The notes: generated by a model not told the origin, from the sequence alone. A stretch of 64,000 bases of DNA from an uncultured Campylobacter sp. (GCA_937990735.1 CALKQT010000071.1:1-64000); one strand, 5' to 3'. Positions 50,745-60,094 are shown, counted from the stretch's first letter. Made by a program: numbers and translations.

Positions 50745-51199
50745 TATTCGTCTCCTTTTGCTAAATTTTCCTTTTGGGCTAGAAGCTCTTTGTATTCCTC
50801 TCTAAGCTCCGGCAATATGCTATCGTTTCCGATGAGTATGGCGTGACGGATATCCGCCTGCGCCTCCGTTATTTCGGTCTCAAGCTCACGAATTCTAGCC
50901 TCCGTCTCGCTAGGTTCTTTAGGCTTTGGTTTGCTTTCTAGCAGCCCTTTTTCTTGCCCCAGCTTTTCGATTTTTACTTCTTTGCCCTCCGCGTCGTAGT
51001 AGGTTTTACCGCGCTCATCTTTAACTAGCTCCCAAGCGCCATCTTTAAAACAGAGTGCATATCCGCTTTTTGCCTGCGGCGGTTTTTTATCCGTAGCATA
51101 TGCCGGGATTAAAAATACGCCAGGTTCTAGCGGGCTTTCTATCGCTTCACTACTGCTCAAAAGCTCGCCCGAGATGGCATCATATCGGTATATTTTCAT
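50744..51199 (-). CDS. Tail fibre assembly-like protein
   Basis: The protein (151 residues) begins MKIYRYDAISGELLSSSEAIESPLEPGVFLIPAYATDKKPP, the typical start of phage tail fibre assembly and related accessory proteins (T-x-x-x-P-P), continues with ALCFKDGAWELVKDERGKTYY and ends in a coiled coil (105-148). It follows the tail fibre gene by 9 bases, the usual position for such a chaperone. Confidence 0.78.
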   Translation of the reverse strand: MKIYRYDAISGELLSSSEAIESPLEPGVFLIPAYATDKKPPQAKSGYALCFKDGAWELVKDERGKTYYDAEGKEVKIEKLGQEKGLLESKPKPKEPSETEARIRELETEITEAQADIRHAILIGNDSILPELREEYKELLAQKENLAKGDE

Positions 51200-51208
51200 T
51201 TTGACCTC

Positions 51209-52249
51209 CTAGTATTTTATGAAGTAGTTAACTGCCACGTTTCGTGGTCTGTTTTCATTTGCTGTTGGAACTACTTTTGAAGCGTCAAATGTTACTACAT
51301 CTTTAGATTGCTCTACAGCGCTATTAATATCTTGGTAAGCTTCTGCTCCAGAAAGAGCTATATTATCTGCAAAGACTCCAGATATAGTTCCATTTGCTTG
51401 CAGTGACGATGATTTTCCTATACCCACAGCTCCTCTGATATTTCTAATCGCATCCCCTTGGGCGCTACCGAGCACTCTGCCACTATCTATACCCCGTCCG
51501 TTATCGGCACCTCTTAAAAATTCTCCTCTTAAATCGGGGATATTGAATGTAGTTGTTTTATCTCCTGCTCCGTAAGCAGTGCCGATAGCGGTAAAAAGTG
51601 CGGAGTAAGCGCTGCGGCTAAGTGCCGAGCCGTCGCAAAGCAAATAGCCTTCAGGTGCATTTGCCGCGGCGCTTGCGATGATGGTGCCGGCAGGAGCGGC
51701 ATTTTTAATCTGCTCTAAAACTTTGGCTTTTAAAGCAAATTTATCATCGCATTGCGTTTTGGTATAGACGTCTAGGGCATTTGCCTTCGCAGATAGTAGG
51801 TTTTGTGTCCATTTTCTGGTGGCTAGCACTATGTTATTATCGACTTTTAGCGTGATATCGTTAGCATTATCTACCTGCATGATAAATTTGATCGTGATAT
51901 CCTTTGCGCTACCTTCTGCAAGCTTTGGTTTATAGGTGCGCGGAAGTTTGGCCACCGCGAAAAGCTCATCATTTGCGGTATAAATTCCCGCTTTATTGAT
52001 ATAAAAACCTCCGACGTCCGCGTTTATCACGCCCTCGGCGATTAGCTGATGCGGATCGGCTTCATCTACTATCAGGCTATTTATGCTAAAGCTGTGTTTT
52101 ACACCCTCAAGGCGCGTGATGCTTTGATCGATCTCGCCTTCATCGTCGCTGACGCTCATCTTACTTAAGGCGATCTGCGTTTTATTAGCAGCCGCTTTTA
52201 ACAGTAGATCGATACCCTTGTTAGTTAAAATACTAAAGTATTCTTGCAT
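51209..52249 (-). CDS. Tail fibre / collar protein (P2 GpH-like)
   Basis: This 346-residue protein has the baseplate-attaching N-terminal domain of phage tail fibres (DUF3751; YFSILTNKGIDLLLKAA ... VGGFYINKAGIYTANDELFAVAKLPRTYKP) and, from about 180, a tail-collar domain (GTIIASAAANAPEGYLLCDGSALSRSAYSALFTAIGTAYG ... FNIPDLRGEFLRGADNGRGID). The rest, ending in PRNVAVNYFIKY, would recognise the host surface. It overlaps gpI by 17 bases. Confidence 0.9.
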   Translation of the reverse strand: MQEYFSILTNKGIDLLLKAAANKTQIALSKMSVSDDEGEIDQSITRLEGVKHSFSINSLIVDEADPHQLIAEGVINADVGGFYINKAGIYTANDELFAVAKLPRTYKPKLAEGSAKDITIKFIMQVDNANDITLKVDNNIVLATRKWTQNLLSAKANALDVYTKTQCDDKFALKAKVLEQIKNAAPAGTIIASAAANAPEGYLLCDGSALSRSAYSALFTAIGTAYGAGDKTTTFNIPDLRGEFLRGADNGRGIDSGRVLGSAQGDAIRNIRGAVGIGKSSSLQANGTISGVFADNIALSGAEAYQDINSAVEQSKDVVTFDASKVVPTANENRPRNVAVNYFIKY

Positions 52250-52838
52250 CTAGTTTTACCTCCATTGTTTCGTCGAATTTAAATGTGAGCGCGCAATACT
52301 TTTTTGAGCGGATCTGCAAATTTTCTATTTGAAGCGGATATACGCTCACGCTCTCGCCGCTTAAGCTTGCGCTTGCAGCTTTGATTCGTGCGACGCTAGC
52401 TAGCGCTATGCTCGCTCCGTCATATACCGAGCGGACGTTTTTATATGTCTCTATCGTTTTATCGCTTTTATTAAGCGTAGTAAAATCTATGCCTTTGTTG
52501 CTTGCTTCAAATTCGAGTTTAAAATGATACGGCTCGCCGCCGTATTCATGCCATTCTTTAAGCGTAGTGTCCGAATATAAAGATTTAAGCGCCTTTGCAA
52601 GCGTGGCAAAAGTTCCCTCGTCAAAATATGTCTTTATAGGCTCTTTCAAGAGTTCTTTTGTTTCATCTAGGCTTGTGCTCTTTGGCTCTATGTCAAATGT
52701 ATATGCCAAGAATGCGCGATTAAAATCGTTTTGATTATAAAAAAACCGCTCGTCGAATTTGAGCCACTCCTGCATCTTTTGCCCCAAAACCTCATCGACT
52801 CTAAAAAGCATATCGCTATAGGTGCGTAAGTCAATCAT
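52233..52838 (-). CDS. Baseplate/tail protein I (P2 GpI-like)
   Basis: The 201-residue protein has the GpI features: KMQEWLKFDERFFY near 20, AFLAYTFDIEP near 45 (usual LAW.FD), LKEPIKTYFDEGTFATLAKALKSLYSDTTLKEWHEYGGEPYHFKLEF in the middle. It lies between gpJ and the fibre gene, overlapping both. Confidence 0.9.
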   Translation of the reverse strand: MIDLRTYSDMLFRVDEVLGQKMQEWLKFDERFFYNQNDFNRAFLAYTFDIEPKSTSLDETKELLKEPIKTYFDEGTFATLAKALKSLYSDTTLKEWHEYGGEPYHFKLEFEASNKGIDFTTLNKSDKTIETYKNVRSVYDGASIALASVARIKAASASLSGESVSVYPLQIENLQIRSKKYCALTFKFDETMEVKLDARIL

Positions 52839-53871
52839 TGCTAGCCTTTAAAATTTGTAGGTTTTGCAATATCAAGATACTGTCTCGATCTATGTTTGGA
52901 ATTTGGCTTTTGACCTCTACAGCCTTTGTATTTTCATCGAATGCTATCTCTATGATCTTTGAAAAATGCGGCGTAAAGCCGATTTCTAGCGAGCCAAAAT
53001 ACTCCTTGATCTTTTGCGTAGCATCTCTCAAAACCTCCGCAAACATAAAGTCTTGGATGAGTTTTATCTCGATTTCTAGGTCAAAATTTATCTTATTGGC
53101 TTCTTTTATCATTAATTGATCTGTAAGCGGAATGCGCCCGTCAAGAGATTCTTTGATTTTCAAAGTCGCCGTCGCTTCATCAAATTTAGATAGATAAACG
53201 ATCTGCACCACTCCGGCGCGTAGCTGATAAACGCTTGCTTTTGTGATGCCCTCAACGCTTAAAATATAAAAAAGATAGCTTTTTGCGCTCCCAGCAGTGC
53301 TGAATCGATGCATCGAGAGTAAAAAGCGCGCTCTAAGCTCGTCATCGCTTTCGCGAGCCTTAAAGCCACTGAATGGGCTTATCATTTTTATGTCGGTTAC
53401 GTAGATATTTGGGATCTCAAGCGTCGTAGTTTCATAGCTTTCTTTAAAATACTCTTCAGCTTCAATTTTAAGAACCTTAGTATCGGCTATATTTGTATCT
53501 TCGAGCAAATACGCAAAATGCCCGGCGCCGTCGGTAAATTTCGTCCCTTTTGGCAGATACGTAGCTGAGCTTACGTTCACTTCGACCTGTGCGATCGGCT
53601 TTACCTCATCGTTTCTTTTTATGCCGACAAGCGCGACGAGCTCGTCGAGGTATTCGCCGGTGCTAAAATTTAGATAGTTATTAGCGATTTTTATATTTAT
53701 GAGTTCAAAAAAATGGTTTAGTCGATACAAAAAAATATCGATAAGCGTCATATAGTCATCGCCCACAAGCGGGATATAGTCAAGCTTGCCGCTTTTAATC
53801 TTAAACTCATTGATGATATTTTGACGCTCGGCATCGATATTGAGAGGTTTTATAAAATTTGGCACTTTCAT
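52831..53871 (-). CDS. Baseplate J protein
   Basis: This 346-residue protein matches baseplate J: DYMTLIDIFLYRLNHFFELIN near 40, GEYLDELVALVGIKR near 72, SFSGFKARESDDELRARFLLSMHRFSTAGSAKSYLFYILSVEGITKASVYQ across 165-220. It forms baseplate wedges in contractile tails. It overlaps gpW by 4 bases and gpI by 8. Confidence 0.92.
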   Translation of the reverse strand: MKVPNFIKPLNIDAERQNIINEFKIKSGKLDYIPLVGDDYMTLIDIFLYRLNHFFELINIKIANNYLNFSTGEYLDELVALVGIKRNDEVKPIAQVEVNVSSATYLPKGTKFTDGAGHFAYLLEDTNIADTKVLKIEAEEYFKESYETTTLEIPNIYVTDIKMISPFSGFKARESDDELRARFLLSMHRFSTAGSAKSYLFYILSVEGITKASVYQLRAGVVQIVYLSKFDEATATLKIKESLDGRIPLTDQLMIKEANKINFDLEIEIKLIQDFMFAEVLRDATQKIKEYFGSLEIGFTPHFSKIIEIAFDENTKAVEVKSQIPNIDRDSILILQNLQILKASND

Positions 53872-54164
53872 AGATTTACCCTTATTTCGTCTTTTAGCTC
53901 GCTATCTTTTATTTTATACGTTACTTTTGCTTCGAGCCTGCCGTTTTCATCGGGAGTTATATCGATGCCGATTTCTTGCGCGCGCGGCTCGTAAGTTTCT
54001 ATCTGGCTTTTTAAATCTCTTTTATAGGCTAAAATTTCGCTTAGGCTCATTTGCTTGTCGATGTATCTGTCAAGTCCGAACGTAGGACGCAGCGTTTTGG
54101 TAAATTTAGAAGTTTTCACGATGCGAGATATGTTTTCGTTTATTGATATTTGATACATTTTCAA
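53868..54164 (-). CDS. Baseplate wedge protein W (gp25-like)
   Basis: The 98-residue protein shows the gp25/GpW pattern: IVKTSKFTKTLRPTFGLDRYIDKQMS (R-P-x-x-G) near 15-40 and EPRAQEIGIDITPDENGRLEAKVTYKIKD in the second half. It lies directly before gpJ, as in P2. Confidence 0.9.
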   Translation of the reverse strand: MKMYQISINENISRIVKTSKFTKTLRPTFGLDRYIDKQMSLSEILAYKRDLKSQIETYEPRAQEIGIDITPDENGRLEAKVTYKIKDSELKDEIRVNL

Positions 54165-54215
54165 CCTTTTGGTCGTATCATATCAAAGGCGTTTAGGTAT
54201 TTTATACAAGGGATT

Positions 54216-54836
54216 TTAGCGCGGTAAAGACGTTCCGCCGTCGGTATCGTTATGCGTGTGACCGGTTAGATCCCCGCGTGCATCGGTGATATTTCCGCTC
54301 AACTGGATATCGCCATTTATTTTTACATTGCCCTTTATTTCAAATGTTCCACTGCCACCACCCGCGCCAGTAGTGCTTATCGCGCCTTGTATCGTTGTAT
54401 TGCCTTGCAACAAAATAGACGGACTTTTGATGGTCGTGCTTTGGGACGAGATATTTGCATTTTTCGTAGTGATATTCACTTCGCTTGAGGTTAGTATATT
54501 TATGGTTTTTGCATTTAGGATTTCAAGAGTTGAACTAGCGCTATCGTAGCTGATCGTCGTGCCGTCCTCATACTCTGTTATCTCTTTGGTTTGGCTCACT
54601 CCGCTTGGCTCTTTGCAGGTATCATAAAATATCGCTCCTATCGCGCATTTTATGCCACCCTCACCTAGTTCGGTCAAAAATACCTGCTCGCCCACGCGCG
54701 GCGGAGAAAAGCTTCTTTTAAATGAATTTGCTCGTTGCAGATACGGTATAAATTTGGTTATAGTTCCGAGATAATTTACCCTGACTAAGCTTTTTGTCTC
54801 GTTTATCTCGCAGATCGTGCCGATAGCTTGCATCAT
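54216..54836 (-). CDS. Baseplate spike protein V (P2 GpV-like)
   Basis: This 206-residue protein starts with an OB-fold (GTICEINETKSLVRVNYLGTITKFIPYLQR ... PPRVGEQVFLTELGEGGIKCAIGAIFY), followed by a beta-helix and the tip GHTHNDTDGG with H-x-H that binds iron in P2-type spikes. I start at the ATG that overlaps the upstream stop (TGATG). Confidence 0.9.
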   Translation of the reverse strand: MMQAIGTICEINETKSLVRVNYLGTITKFIPYLQRANSFKRSFSPPRVGEQVFLTELGEGGIKCAIGAIFYDTCKEPSGVSQTKEITEYEDGTTISYDSASSTLEILNAKTINILTSSEVNITTKNANISSQSTTIKSPSILLQGNTTIQGAISTTGAGGGSGTFEIKGNVKINGDIQLSGNITDARGDLTGHTHNDTDGGTSLPR

Positions 54837-55234
54837 CAAAGCTCCCAAAGCCCCGTATGATATACGAATTTTAAGGATAATTGCGTCATCACGTAGTCTT
54901 TATCAAGCACTTCGATGCTTGATCGGTTGATGCTTTCAAGTGTCTTAAAATTAAAACCGCCCCTTAAATCCTTTAAATTTTGTAAGACTTCAATCGTGAG
55001 TTCGTCATTTTTCGAGTATGATGTAGTTATCAGGCTTATACTGATACTCAGTTCATGCTTCAAGCCTTCAAAATTTGCTGTCTCGACGTCATCAGTAGTG
55101 TCTTTTATAACGATCAAGGGCAAATTTTCTTTATCAAATGCATAAATTTCAAATACTTCAATATTGATATTTAGTTTTTTTAGGTGTTCCTTTAGCGCCG
55201 ATACGATCACAGCGCGTCTGTTTTCAGGCATCAT
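54836..55234 (-). CDS. Head-tail or tail completion protein
   Basis: The 132-residue protein (RRAVIVSALKEHLKKLNI, then LPLIVIKDTTDDVET, then LSISISLITTSYSKNDELTIEVLQNLKDL) resembles tail terminator-type proteins with an N-terminal helix and a four-strand sheet. Exact family uncertain. It is coupled to gpV and to the 98-residue gene by short overlaps. Confidence 0.6.
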   Translation of the reverse strand: MMPENRRAVIVSALKEHLKKLNINIEVFEIYAFDKENLPLIVIKDTTDDVETANFEGLKHELSISISLITTSYSKNDELTIEVLQNLKDLRGGFNFKTLESINRSSIEVLDKDYVMTQLSLKFVYHTGLWEL

Positions 55235-55527
55235 AGTTCCCTTAAAAATAGTCTTTTTAAAATTTGGCTTTCAAGTATGATTTTTGTTATCTCGTATTTT
55301 TCGCCCAAAATTTCGACCTCATCTTTTAGCCTCATGTCCTCGTTATTTTGAACGGTCATGAGGGCGGTAATCTCTGTTCCTACCGCCCCATCATCAAAAA
55401 TCACTTTTGAGTTTTGATTGAAATGACATTTTCTTACGCTGCCGTCTTTTAGGACTTTCATACTGATGCAGAAGTCTTGATTGATGATAGCTTTTACATC
55501 GGCTTGAACCATAGCCAAATCTATCAT
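55231..55527 (-). CDS. Head-tail joining-like protein
   Basis: This 98-residue protein (IINQDFCISMKVLKDGSVRKCHFNQNSKVIFDDGAVGTEITALMT, then DEVEILGEKYEITKIILE) has the small beta-barrel look of head-tail joining proteins related to lambda FII. Assignment rests on size, strand pattern and place after the capsid gene. Confidence 0.55.
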   Translation of the reverse strand: MIDLAMVQADVKAIINQDFCISMKVLKDGSVRKCHFNQNSKVIFDDGAVGTEITALMTVQNNEDMRLKDEVEILGEKYEITKIILESQILKRLFLREL

Positions 55528-55844
55528 TTATCTTTGTTGCCTTTGCTTTGCTTATTGCCGGCGGTTTTATTCGTTTTATCAGTAGCACTAGCGTCTTTAT
55601 CATCCTCGCCAGATTCGTCATCGTCATTTTGATCGTCCTCGTCTTTGGCGGCGGCATCTTTGATCTGTTTGTTTGTCTGACCTCTTAGGCGTTTTTGCTC
55701 CTCTTCGCTGATAGCTTGCAGTGCTCCGATAATTTGCATCCTTTGGATAAAATTCCTATCCGTGCTGTCGGGCAAGTCTATGATGTCGCCAGCTTTTTGG
55801 TATTTGTCACCTATTTTTGTGTTGTATAAAACTCTAAATTTCAT
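55524..55844 (-). CDS. Small phage head-region protein with acidic tail
   Basis: The 106-residue protein has a folded N-terminal half (MKFRVLYNTKIGDKYQKAGDIIDLPDSTDRNFIQRMQIIGALQAIS) and a disordered tail rich in Asp, Glu and Lys. Similar short proteins follow the capsid gene in many phages. No function assigned. Confidence 0.6.
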   Translation of the reverse strand: MKFRVLYNTKIGDKYQKAGDIIDLPDSTDRNFIQRMQIIGALQAISEEEQKRLRGQTNKQIKDAAAKDEDDQNDDDESGEDDKDASATDKTNKTAGNKQSKGNKDK

Positions 55845-55909
55845 TTTTGACTCCTTTAAATTTGTGTGCTAAGAGATGGTAACGACATTGGCGTCGTTAC
55901 CATTAAAAT

Positions 55910-57697
55910 TTACGCGCTAGTTTTTGAGATCGCAAAAGACTTCTCGCGTGCAAGCTTGGCGTCGATGTCATAAAATGCTTGTAGTAGCACGTTACCACCC
56001 TCTTGCATTAGCGGTAAGACTTCAAGCGAGCCAAACGCTCCGATCCAGATGTCCTCGAAATTTCCAAAGATCACGTCACCTGCTTTTAGGTTATTGTTTT
56101 TGAAATACGCGTATCCTTGAAGGTCGCTGTCGCCGGTGTCTATAAGCATGCGTTCAACGCTATTACCGCGCTTTGTAGCTCTTAGCTTGCTGATGTCCGT
56201 GCCGTTTAGGAAAAATTTGCTGTGTTCGGTATCAAGCCCCGCCGCGTCAAGGCTATCGCCAAATTTTAAGATACCTTCAAGCGTTGGCGTAGTCATAAAA
56301 CCCGCGATACTTGGCACTCCGCTCGTTTCAAATAGCCCTTTTACGACGCCCTTGCCATAAAGCAGCGTTTGCTCTAGCTTCTTGCGGATCGCGTCTTTTA
56401 GCTTTTTATAGGCAAAGCTTTCAAGCTCGAATGCGTTCATATTTAGCATCGTTCTTGTGATAACGATGTTCGCGTTTAGCGTATGCGGGCTTAGTTGGAT
56501 AGCATCGAAGCTTAAATTTTCAGCGTCACGGCGTTTGCCCTCCTCGACGAAGTCAGCCGTGATGCTTGACGTATCACGCGGTATAGTGAGATTTGCGCTT
56601 AGATTTGGTAGCCAAGTGCAAAAGCTTAATAGCTTGCTATCTTGTTTAAGTTGCTCGATCAGTAAATCGCCGCGATACTCCCTATTTACCGCGTCACTTG
56701 CCGTGCCCGTGCTTGTAATGTTATCGGCAAAATTTGCGATAAAACTATCAGGCAAGGTAAATCGCCCGATCTCGCGCCCTTTAAATTCAAGCTCGCGGCT
56801 TAGGTCGATATTTCTATCGACTGCCGATTTGATGATGTTTGCGAGACTAAATTCGCCGTCATCTTGCCTACCTTTGGCTTTTATATTTACGGTCTCAAAT
56901 TTGCTCTGTGCGTTAAGCTTTGCCATGTCTTTGCTGAATTCGGCGTAACTTTTACCCGCGGCGATGGCTTCTAAACCCTCTTTGTCGCGCCCTAAAATTT
57001 GAGCTAGTTCGATGATATTTTTTTGCTCTGCTTTTTGCATCGCTATCTGTTCCTCTTGTTTTTTTGGCTCGTTTTGCTCGCTTCGCTTAGAAACCTCGGC
57101 AAAGCCGCCGCGTTGCTGGTTTTGCTCTGCGCTCGGTTGCGCTAGCCCTGTGTTCTTGTCGTTTTCTGGCATTTGTTCTCCTTTTAAATTTGGTTTATTG
57201 AATTTTGAAATTTTTGCATTCGGGTCTGCTCCTTGCCAAACCGCGGATAGCTCCACGATTTCGCCCTCATAGATTTGATAATGATCTACTCCTTCGATCT
57301 TATCCATCTCCTTTACTTTATAATCCCCAAAGCCAACGCTTACCGAGTCGCTTAGCCCGGCTTTATATTTAGCGTAGGCTTCTTTTGAGCTGGCGACCTC
57401 ATCGCTAAATTCGACCTTGACCTTAAAATCTCCGTTTTGGAATTTTTGGTCTGTGATTTTGCCGATCGCGTTTGCGAAGGTCGGCTCGTGGTCGAGATAT
57501 AGGGTTTTAGCGTTAAATTTAACGCCACTCGTATCTACGCTCAAGTAATACTCATCGCCCCAAAACGTGGCGCGCTTATGCAGATTATTTTTGCTAAGCG
57601 CGATAAAGCTTATAGTTTTGTGCTCATCGTCAAACGCGGCATCTTTACCAAACGTTACGCTGAAATTCTTGATATCATCTAATATTTTTTTATCCAT
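55910..57697 (-). CDS. Fused prohead protease and major capsid protein (HK97-type)
   Basis: This 595-residue protein joins two units. Residues about 1-170 look like an HK97-type protease: catalytic H70 in YLDHEP, Ser in GLSDSVSVGF (115-123), and the ELSAVWQGADP strand. A Gln/Glu-rich linker (about 175-230) and a coiled scaffold-like region (to about 280) follow. Residues about 300-595 form the capsid fold (LLIEQLKQDSKLLSFCTWLPN, IPRDTSSITADFVEEGKR, FELESFAYKKLKDAIRKKLEQTLLYG, FGAFGSLEV-like end). Cleavage after the linker would release the capsid protein. It overlaps the portal gene by 8 bases. Confidence 0.88.
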   Translation of the reverse strand: MDKKILDDIKNFSVTFGKDAAFDDEHKTISFIALSKNNLHKRATFWGDEYYLSVDTSGVKFNAKTLYLDHEPTFANAIGKITDQKFQNGDFKVKVEFSDEVASSKEAYAKYKAGLSDSVSVGFGDYKVKEMDKIEGVDHYQIYEGEIVELSAVWQGADPNAKISKFNKPNLKGEQMPENDKNTGLAQPSAEQNQQRGGFAEVSKRSEQNEPKKQEEQIAMQKAEQKNIIELAQILGRDKEGLEAIAAGKSYAEFSKDMAKLNAQSKFETVNIKAKGRQDDGEFSLANIIKSAVDRNIDLSRELEFKGREIGRFTLPDSFIANFADNITSTGTASDAVNREYRGDLLIEQLKQDSKLLSFCTWLPNLSANLTIPRDTSSITADFVEEGKRRDAENLSFDAIQLSPHTLNANIVITRTMLNMNAFELESFAYKKLKDAIRKKLEQTLLYGKGVVKGLFETSGVPSIAGFMTTPTLEGILKFGDSLDAAGLDTEHSKFFLNGTDISKLRATKRGNSVERMLIDTGDSDLQGYAYFKNNNLKAGDVIFGNFEDIWIGAFGSLEVLPLMQEGGNVLLQAFYDIDAKLAREKSFAISKTSA

Positions 57698-59117
57698 TTT
57701 TGCCCCTTTTGATTTTTTCTATCTCTTGCAATTTCTGCACGATCTGCTTCTCTTTTTCAAGTTCATCAATATAGGTGTCATATTCGATACCTTTCTCTCT
57801 CAAAACCTCGATACGCGTTTTAAAGCCTGCTTCGATAGCTTTGGCATTGGCTACCACTTCTTTGCTTGGATCGATATACTCCCAACCTTGCGGTTTAAAC
57901 GAAAAATGACGTAGCACGAGATCGTAATCTCTCACGCTTATGCGGTTATTTAGTAGCTCGATAAGTAGCCACTCTTTAAAGATAGCATTATGAAATTTGC
58001 GGCGTAAAAAATTTTGAATTCGTCTAAATCCGCGTCTTTCGCTTGTCGTGCCTTGGCGTATGGAGCTATAATTTACTTCGCGCAAATCACCTGTGAGCGT
58101 CGCATAGCTAACACCCAAAGATCGCGCCACTTCTTGATTTGTGCTTTTTAAATAAAACTCGATATTCGTCGGATTGTGCGGGTCGATGAATTGCGGAGTT
58201 ATACCCTCGTCCAAAAATCTCATCTTGCCAACCTCTACGCTTTCGGGTAGCTCGGGGGCTTTATTTTCTATGAGCTCGCCCGTATCGTCGTCAAATTCCG
58301 CTCCGACTCCGACTATCGCACCCTCATCCTTCCTAAGATAAAAGCCCGTCATTTCGCTGCCTAAACGAGCGCGATTGAGTTCGGCTTTTTTGAATTTATC
58401 TTTTTGATGCATGTCAAATATCGCCGTTGCAAGCTTTGAATTGCCGCGCACTTGCTTAGCGATAAGCGGCTTTCTTATGTGGATGATGTCTTTTGCCTCT
58501 ATCACTAAGCGAGTATAATCGTCTTTTTTTATGTAGTATTTTGTCGGTGTTAAGGAATACTTTCCGGCTCTTTTTATGCCGCATTTTATAAACCCACTCT
58601 CGTCCGTGTAGTCGTTATCTATCTCTTCTGCGTCTATCAGTTCTATTTTTAGATCATTTGCACTGCGAATAAGTCTGATAAACGCTTCACCATCACGATA
58701 AAGGGCGTTTAAGACTAACTCTTCGTAATCTTCGAAGTCATAAACGCCGTATAGGCAGCACTCGTTTTCCCATTCGGAAAACGCCGTTTGGATATAGGTG
58801 TTTAAATTTCGGTTTTGCGTGGCGACATCTATCACAAAACCGCTCTCGCCTAAAATTTCGCTGTCTAACATATCAAAAAAGCCGCTTGCTAAGGATACGG
58901 CGGTGCTTAGGCTTCTTGCTTGATTTCGCAGGACTTTATTCGCCTTATCCGGGTCTGTATTTCGTATCAGTCTTGCAAGCTCAGTTCTATTTATGTCCGG
59001 CGCTTCAAGACTTGGATACCTGAAAAATTTAGGCTGTATGCTTGGGCGCGTGGACTTAAAAAATCCACCCTTATTTTTACTGGATTTTGGCTTTTTCTTT
59101 AAAAAATCAAACATCAT
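57690..59117 (-). CDS. Portal protein (lambda type)
   Basis: The 475-residue protein matches lambda-family portals: RTELARLIRNTDPDKANKVLRNQARSLSTAVSLASGFFDMLDSEILGESGFVIDV in the first quarter, IIHIRKPLIAKQVRGNSKLATAIFDMHQ in the middle and SLGVSYATLTGDLREVNYSSIRQG near 330-355. It forms the DNA entry vertex. It overlaps the small gpW-like gene by 4 bases. Confidence 0.92.
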   Translation of the reverse strand: MMFDFLKKKPKSSKNKGGFFKSTRPSIQPKFFRYPSLEAPDINRTELARLIRNTDPDKANKVLRNQARSLSTAVSLASGFFDMLDSEILGESGFVIDVATQNRNLNTYIQTAFSEWENECCLYGVYDFEDYEELVLNALYRDGEAFIRLIRSANDLKIELIDAEEIDNDYTDESGFIKCGIKRAGKYSLTPTKYYIKKDDYTRLVIEAKDIIHIRKPLIAKQVRGNSKLATAIFDMHQKDKFKKAELNRARLGSEMTGFYLRKDEGAIVGVGAEFDDDTGELIENKAPELPESVEVGKMRFLDEGITPQFIDPHNPTNIEFYLKSTNQEVARSLGVSYATLTGDLREVNYSSIRQGTTSERRGFRRIQNFLRRKFHNAIFKEWLLIELLNNRISVRDYDLVLRHFSFKPQGWEYIDPSKEVVANAKAIEAGFKTRIEVLREKGIEYDTYIDELEKEKQIVQKLQEIEKIKRGKNG

Positions 59118-59341
59118 AAATTCCCGTTAAAAAAGTATGTTACGCTTTGTTTTGATTTTTGCATATCCATTATAATCAGCTTTCTTATGCGCCTTAGCTC
59201 GTTAATGAGTTCCAAAGCGGATCGCTTTACGATCTTTACATTATCGATTTCGTATTCTTTTATATTCGTGCCGTTGCTTAAATTTAAGATGATAAATTCG
59301 ATCGCTTCGTCTATTTTTTGAATTTTTTCTTTTGGTTTCAT
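59114..59341 (-). CDS. GpW-like head-tail joining protein
   Basis: This 75-residue protein has two helices around a short hairpin (IQKIDEAIEFIILNLSNG, then EYEIDNVKIVKRSALELINELRRIRKLI), the size and pattern of lambda GpW. It lies just upstream of the portal gene, as in lambda. Confidence 0.65.
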   Translation of the reverse strand: MKPKEKIQKIDEAIEFIILNLSNGTNIKEYEIDNVKIVKRSALELINELRRIRKLIIMDMQKSKQSVTYFFNGNL

Positions 59342-59434
59342 GACGAGGATACTATCAAAGAGGATATAGCTATTTATACAGGGGAAAATTAAAATTTTCG
59401 GATAAGAATAAGCGCATTATAAGGATATTATATA

Positions 59435-59440
59435 TATAAT
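59435..59440 (+). promoter_or_regulatory. -10 box of hicAB
   Basis: TATAAT in an AT-rich TATATATAAT run, 26 bases before the hicA start. The run is partly palindromic and could bind HicB. Confidence 0.65.
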
Positions 59441-59466
59441 ACACGTATGAAAGAAAAGGATCGACG

Positions 59467-59694
59467 ATGAGTTCGAAAGACAAACTACTAAAAAGTATCG
59501 AAAATAATCCGAAAAATGTAAATTTTAACGACGTAAAAAAACTTTTGGAATGGTTTGGTTTTGAGCTAGCTAACGTTACGGGTAGCCACCATAAATTTAA
59601 GTGCGGTGATCGAAGTATCGTAGTGCCGTATCACAAACCTATAAAAGAAATTTACGTTAAACAAATTTTAGAGTTGATAAAGGACGAAAGATGA
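59467..59694 (+). CDS. hicA: HicA-type mRNA interferase toxin
   Basis: This 75-residue protein has the double-stranded RNA-binding-like HicA fold: VNFNDVKKLLEWFGFELANVTGSHHKFKCGDRSIVVPYHKPIKEIYVKQIL, with the catalytic His in GSHHKF (near 41-42). HicA toxins cut mRNA. AAAGGA precedes the ATG. It overlaps hicB by 4 bases and stands against the late operon, between the terminase and gpW-like genes. Confidence 0.93.
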   Translation: MSSKDKLLKSIENNPKNVNFNDVKKLLEWFGFELANVTGSHHKFKCGDRSIVVPYHKPIKEIYVKQILELIKDER

Positions 59695-60059
59695 AAAAAG
59701 ATGTAAATTACTATCTGAATTTGCCTTACGAAATAAAAATCATAAGGCTAGAGGATGGGGATTATTTTGCGCAATACGCTGATGTAGGGTTAAATAAGCT
59801 CGTGCTTATGGCAGGAGACGGCAAAACTCCAAACGATGCGATAGAGGATCTCAAAGAGGCTTTTAGATGCTATCTTGAAGATGCGATAGCGAAAAGCGAG
59901 TTTATCCCGGAGCCCTTAAAAGATGAAAAAAGCAAAAACCTAGCCGTAACGATAAAACAAAGTCTAGTTGATGAGATCGACTTTTATGCCAAAAAAATGG
60001 GGCTATCTCGCTCTGCGTTTTTGGCAGTTTCAGCAAAGCAATATATAAAAACGCTTTAA
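59691..60059 (+). CDS. hicB: HicB-type antitoxin
   Basis: The 122-residue antitoxin has the N-terminal partial RNase H fold (YEIKIIRLEDGDYFAQYADVGLNKLVLMAGDGKTPNDAIEDLKEAF) that blocks HicA and a C-terminal ribbon-helix-helix (LAVTIKQSLVDEIDFYAKKMGLSRSAFL, about 80-107) that binds its own promoter. The long spacing between the domains is normal for this class. Confidence 0.93.
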   Translation: MKKDVNYYLNLPYEIKIIRLEDGDYFAQYADVGLNKLVLMAGDGKTPNDAIEDLKEAFRCYLEDAIAKSEFIPEPLKDEKSKNLAVTIKQSLVDEIDFYAKKMGLSRSAFLAVSAKQYIKTL

Positions 60060-60094
60060 TTCTGATATAATAACTGCACTTATACAGATCGTTT

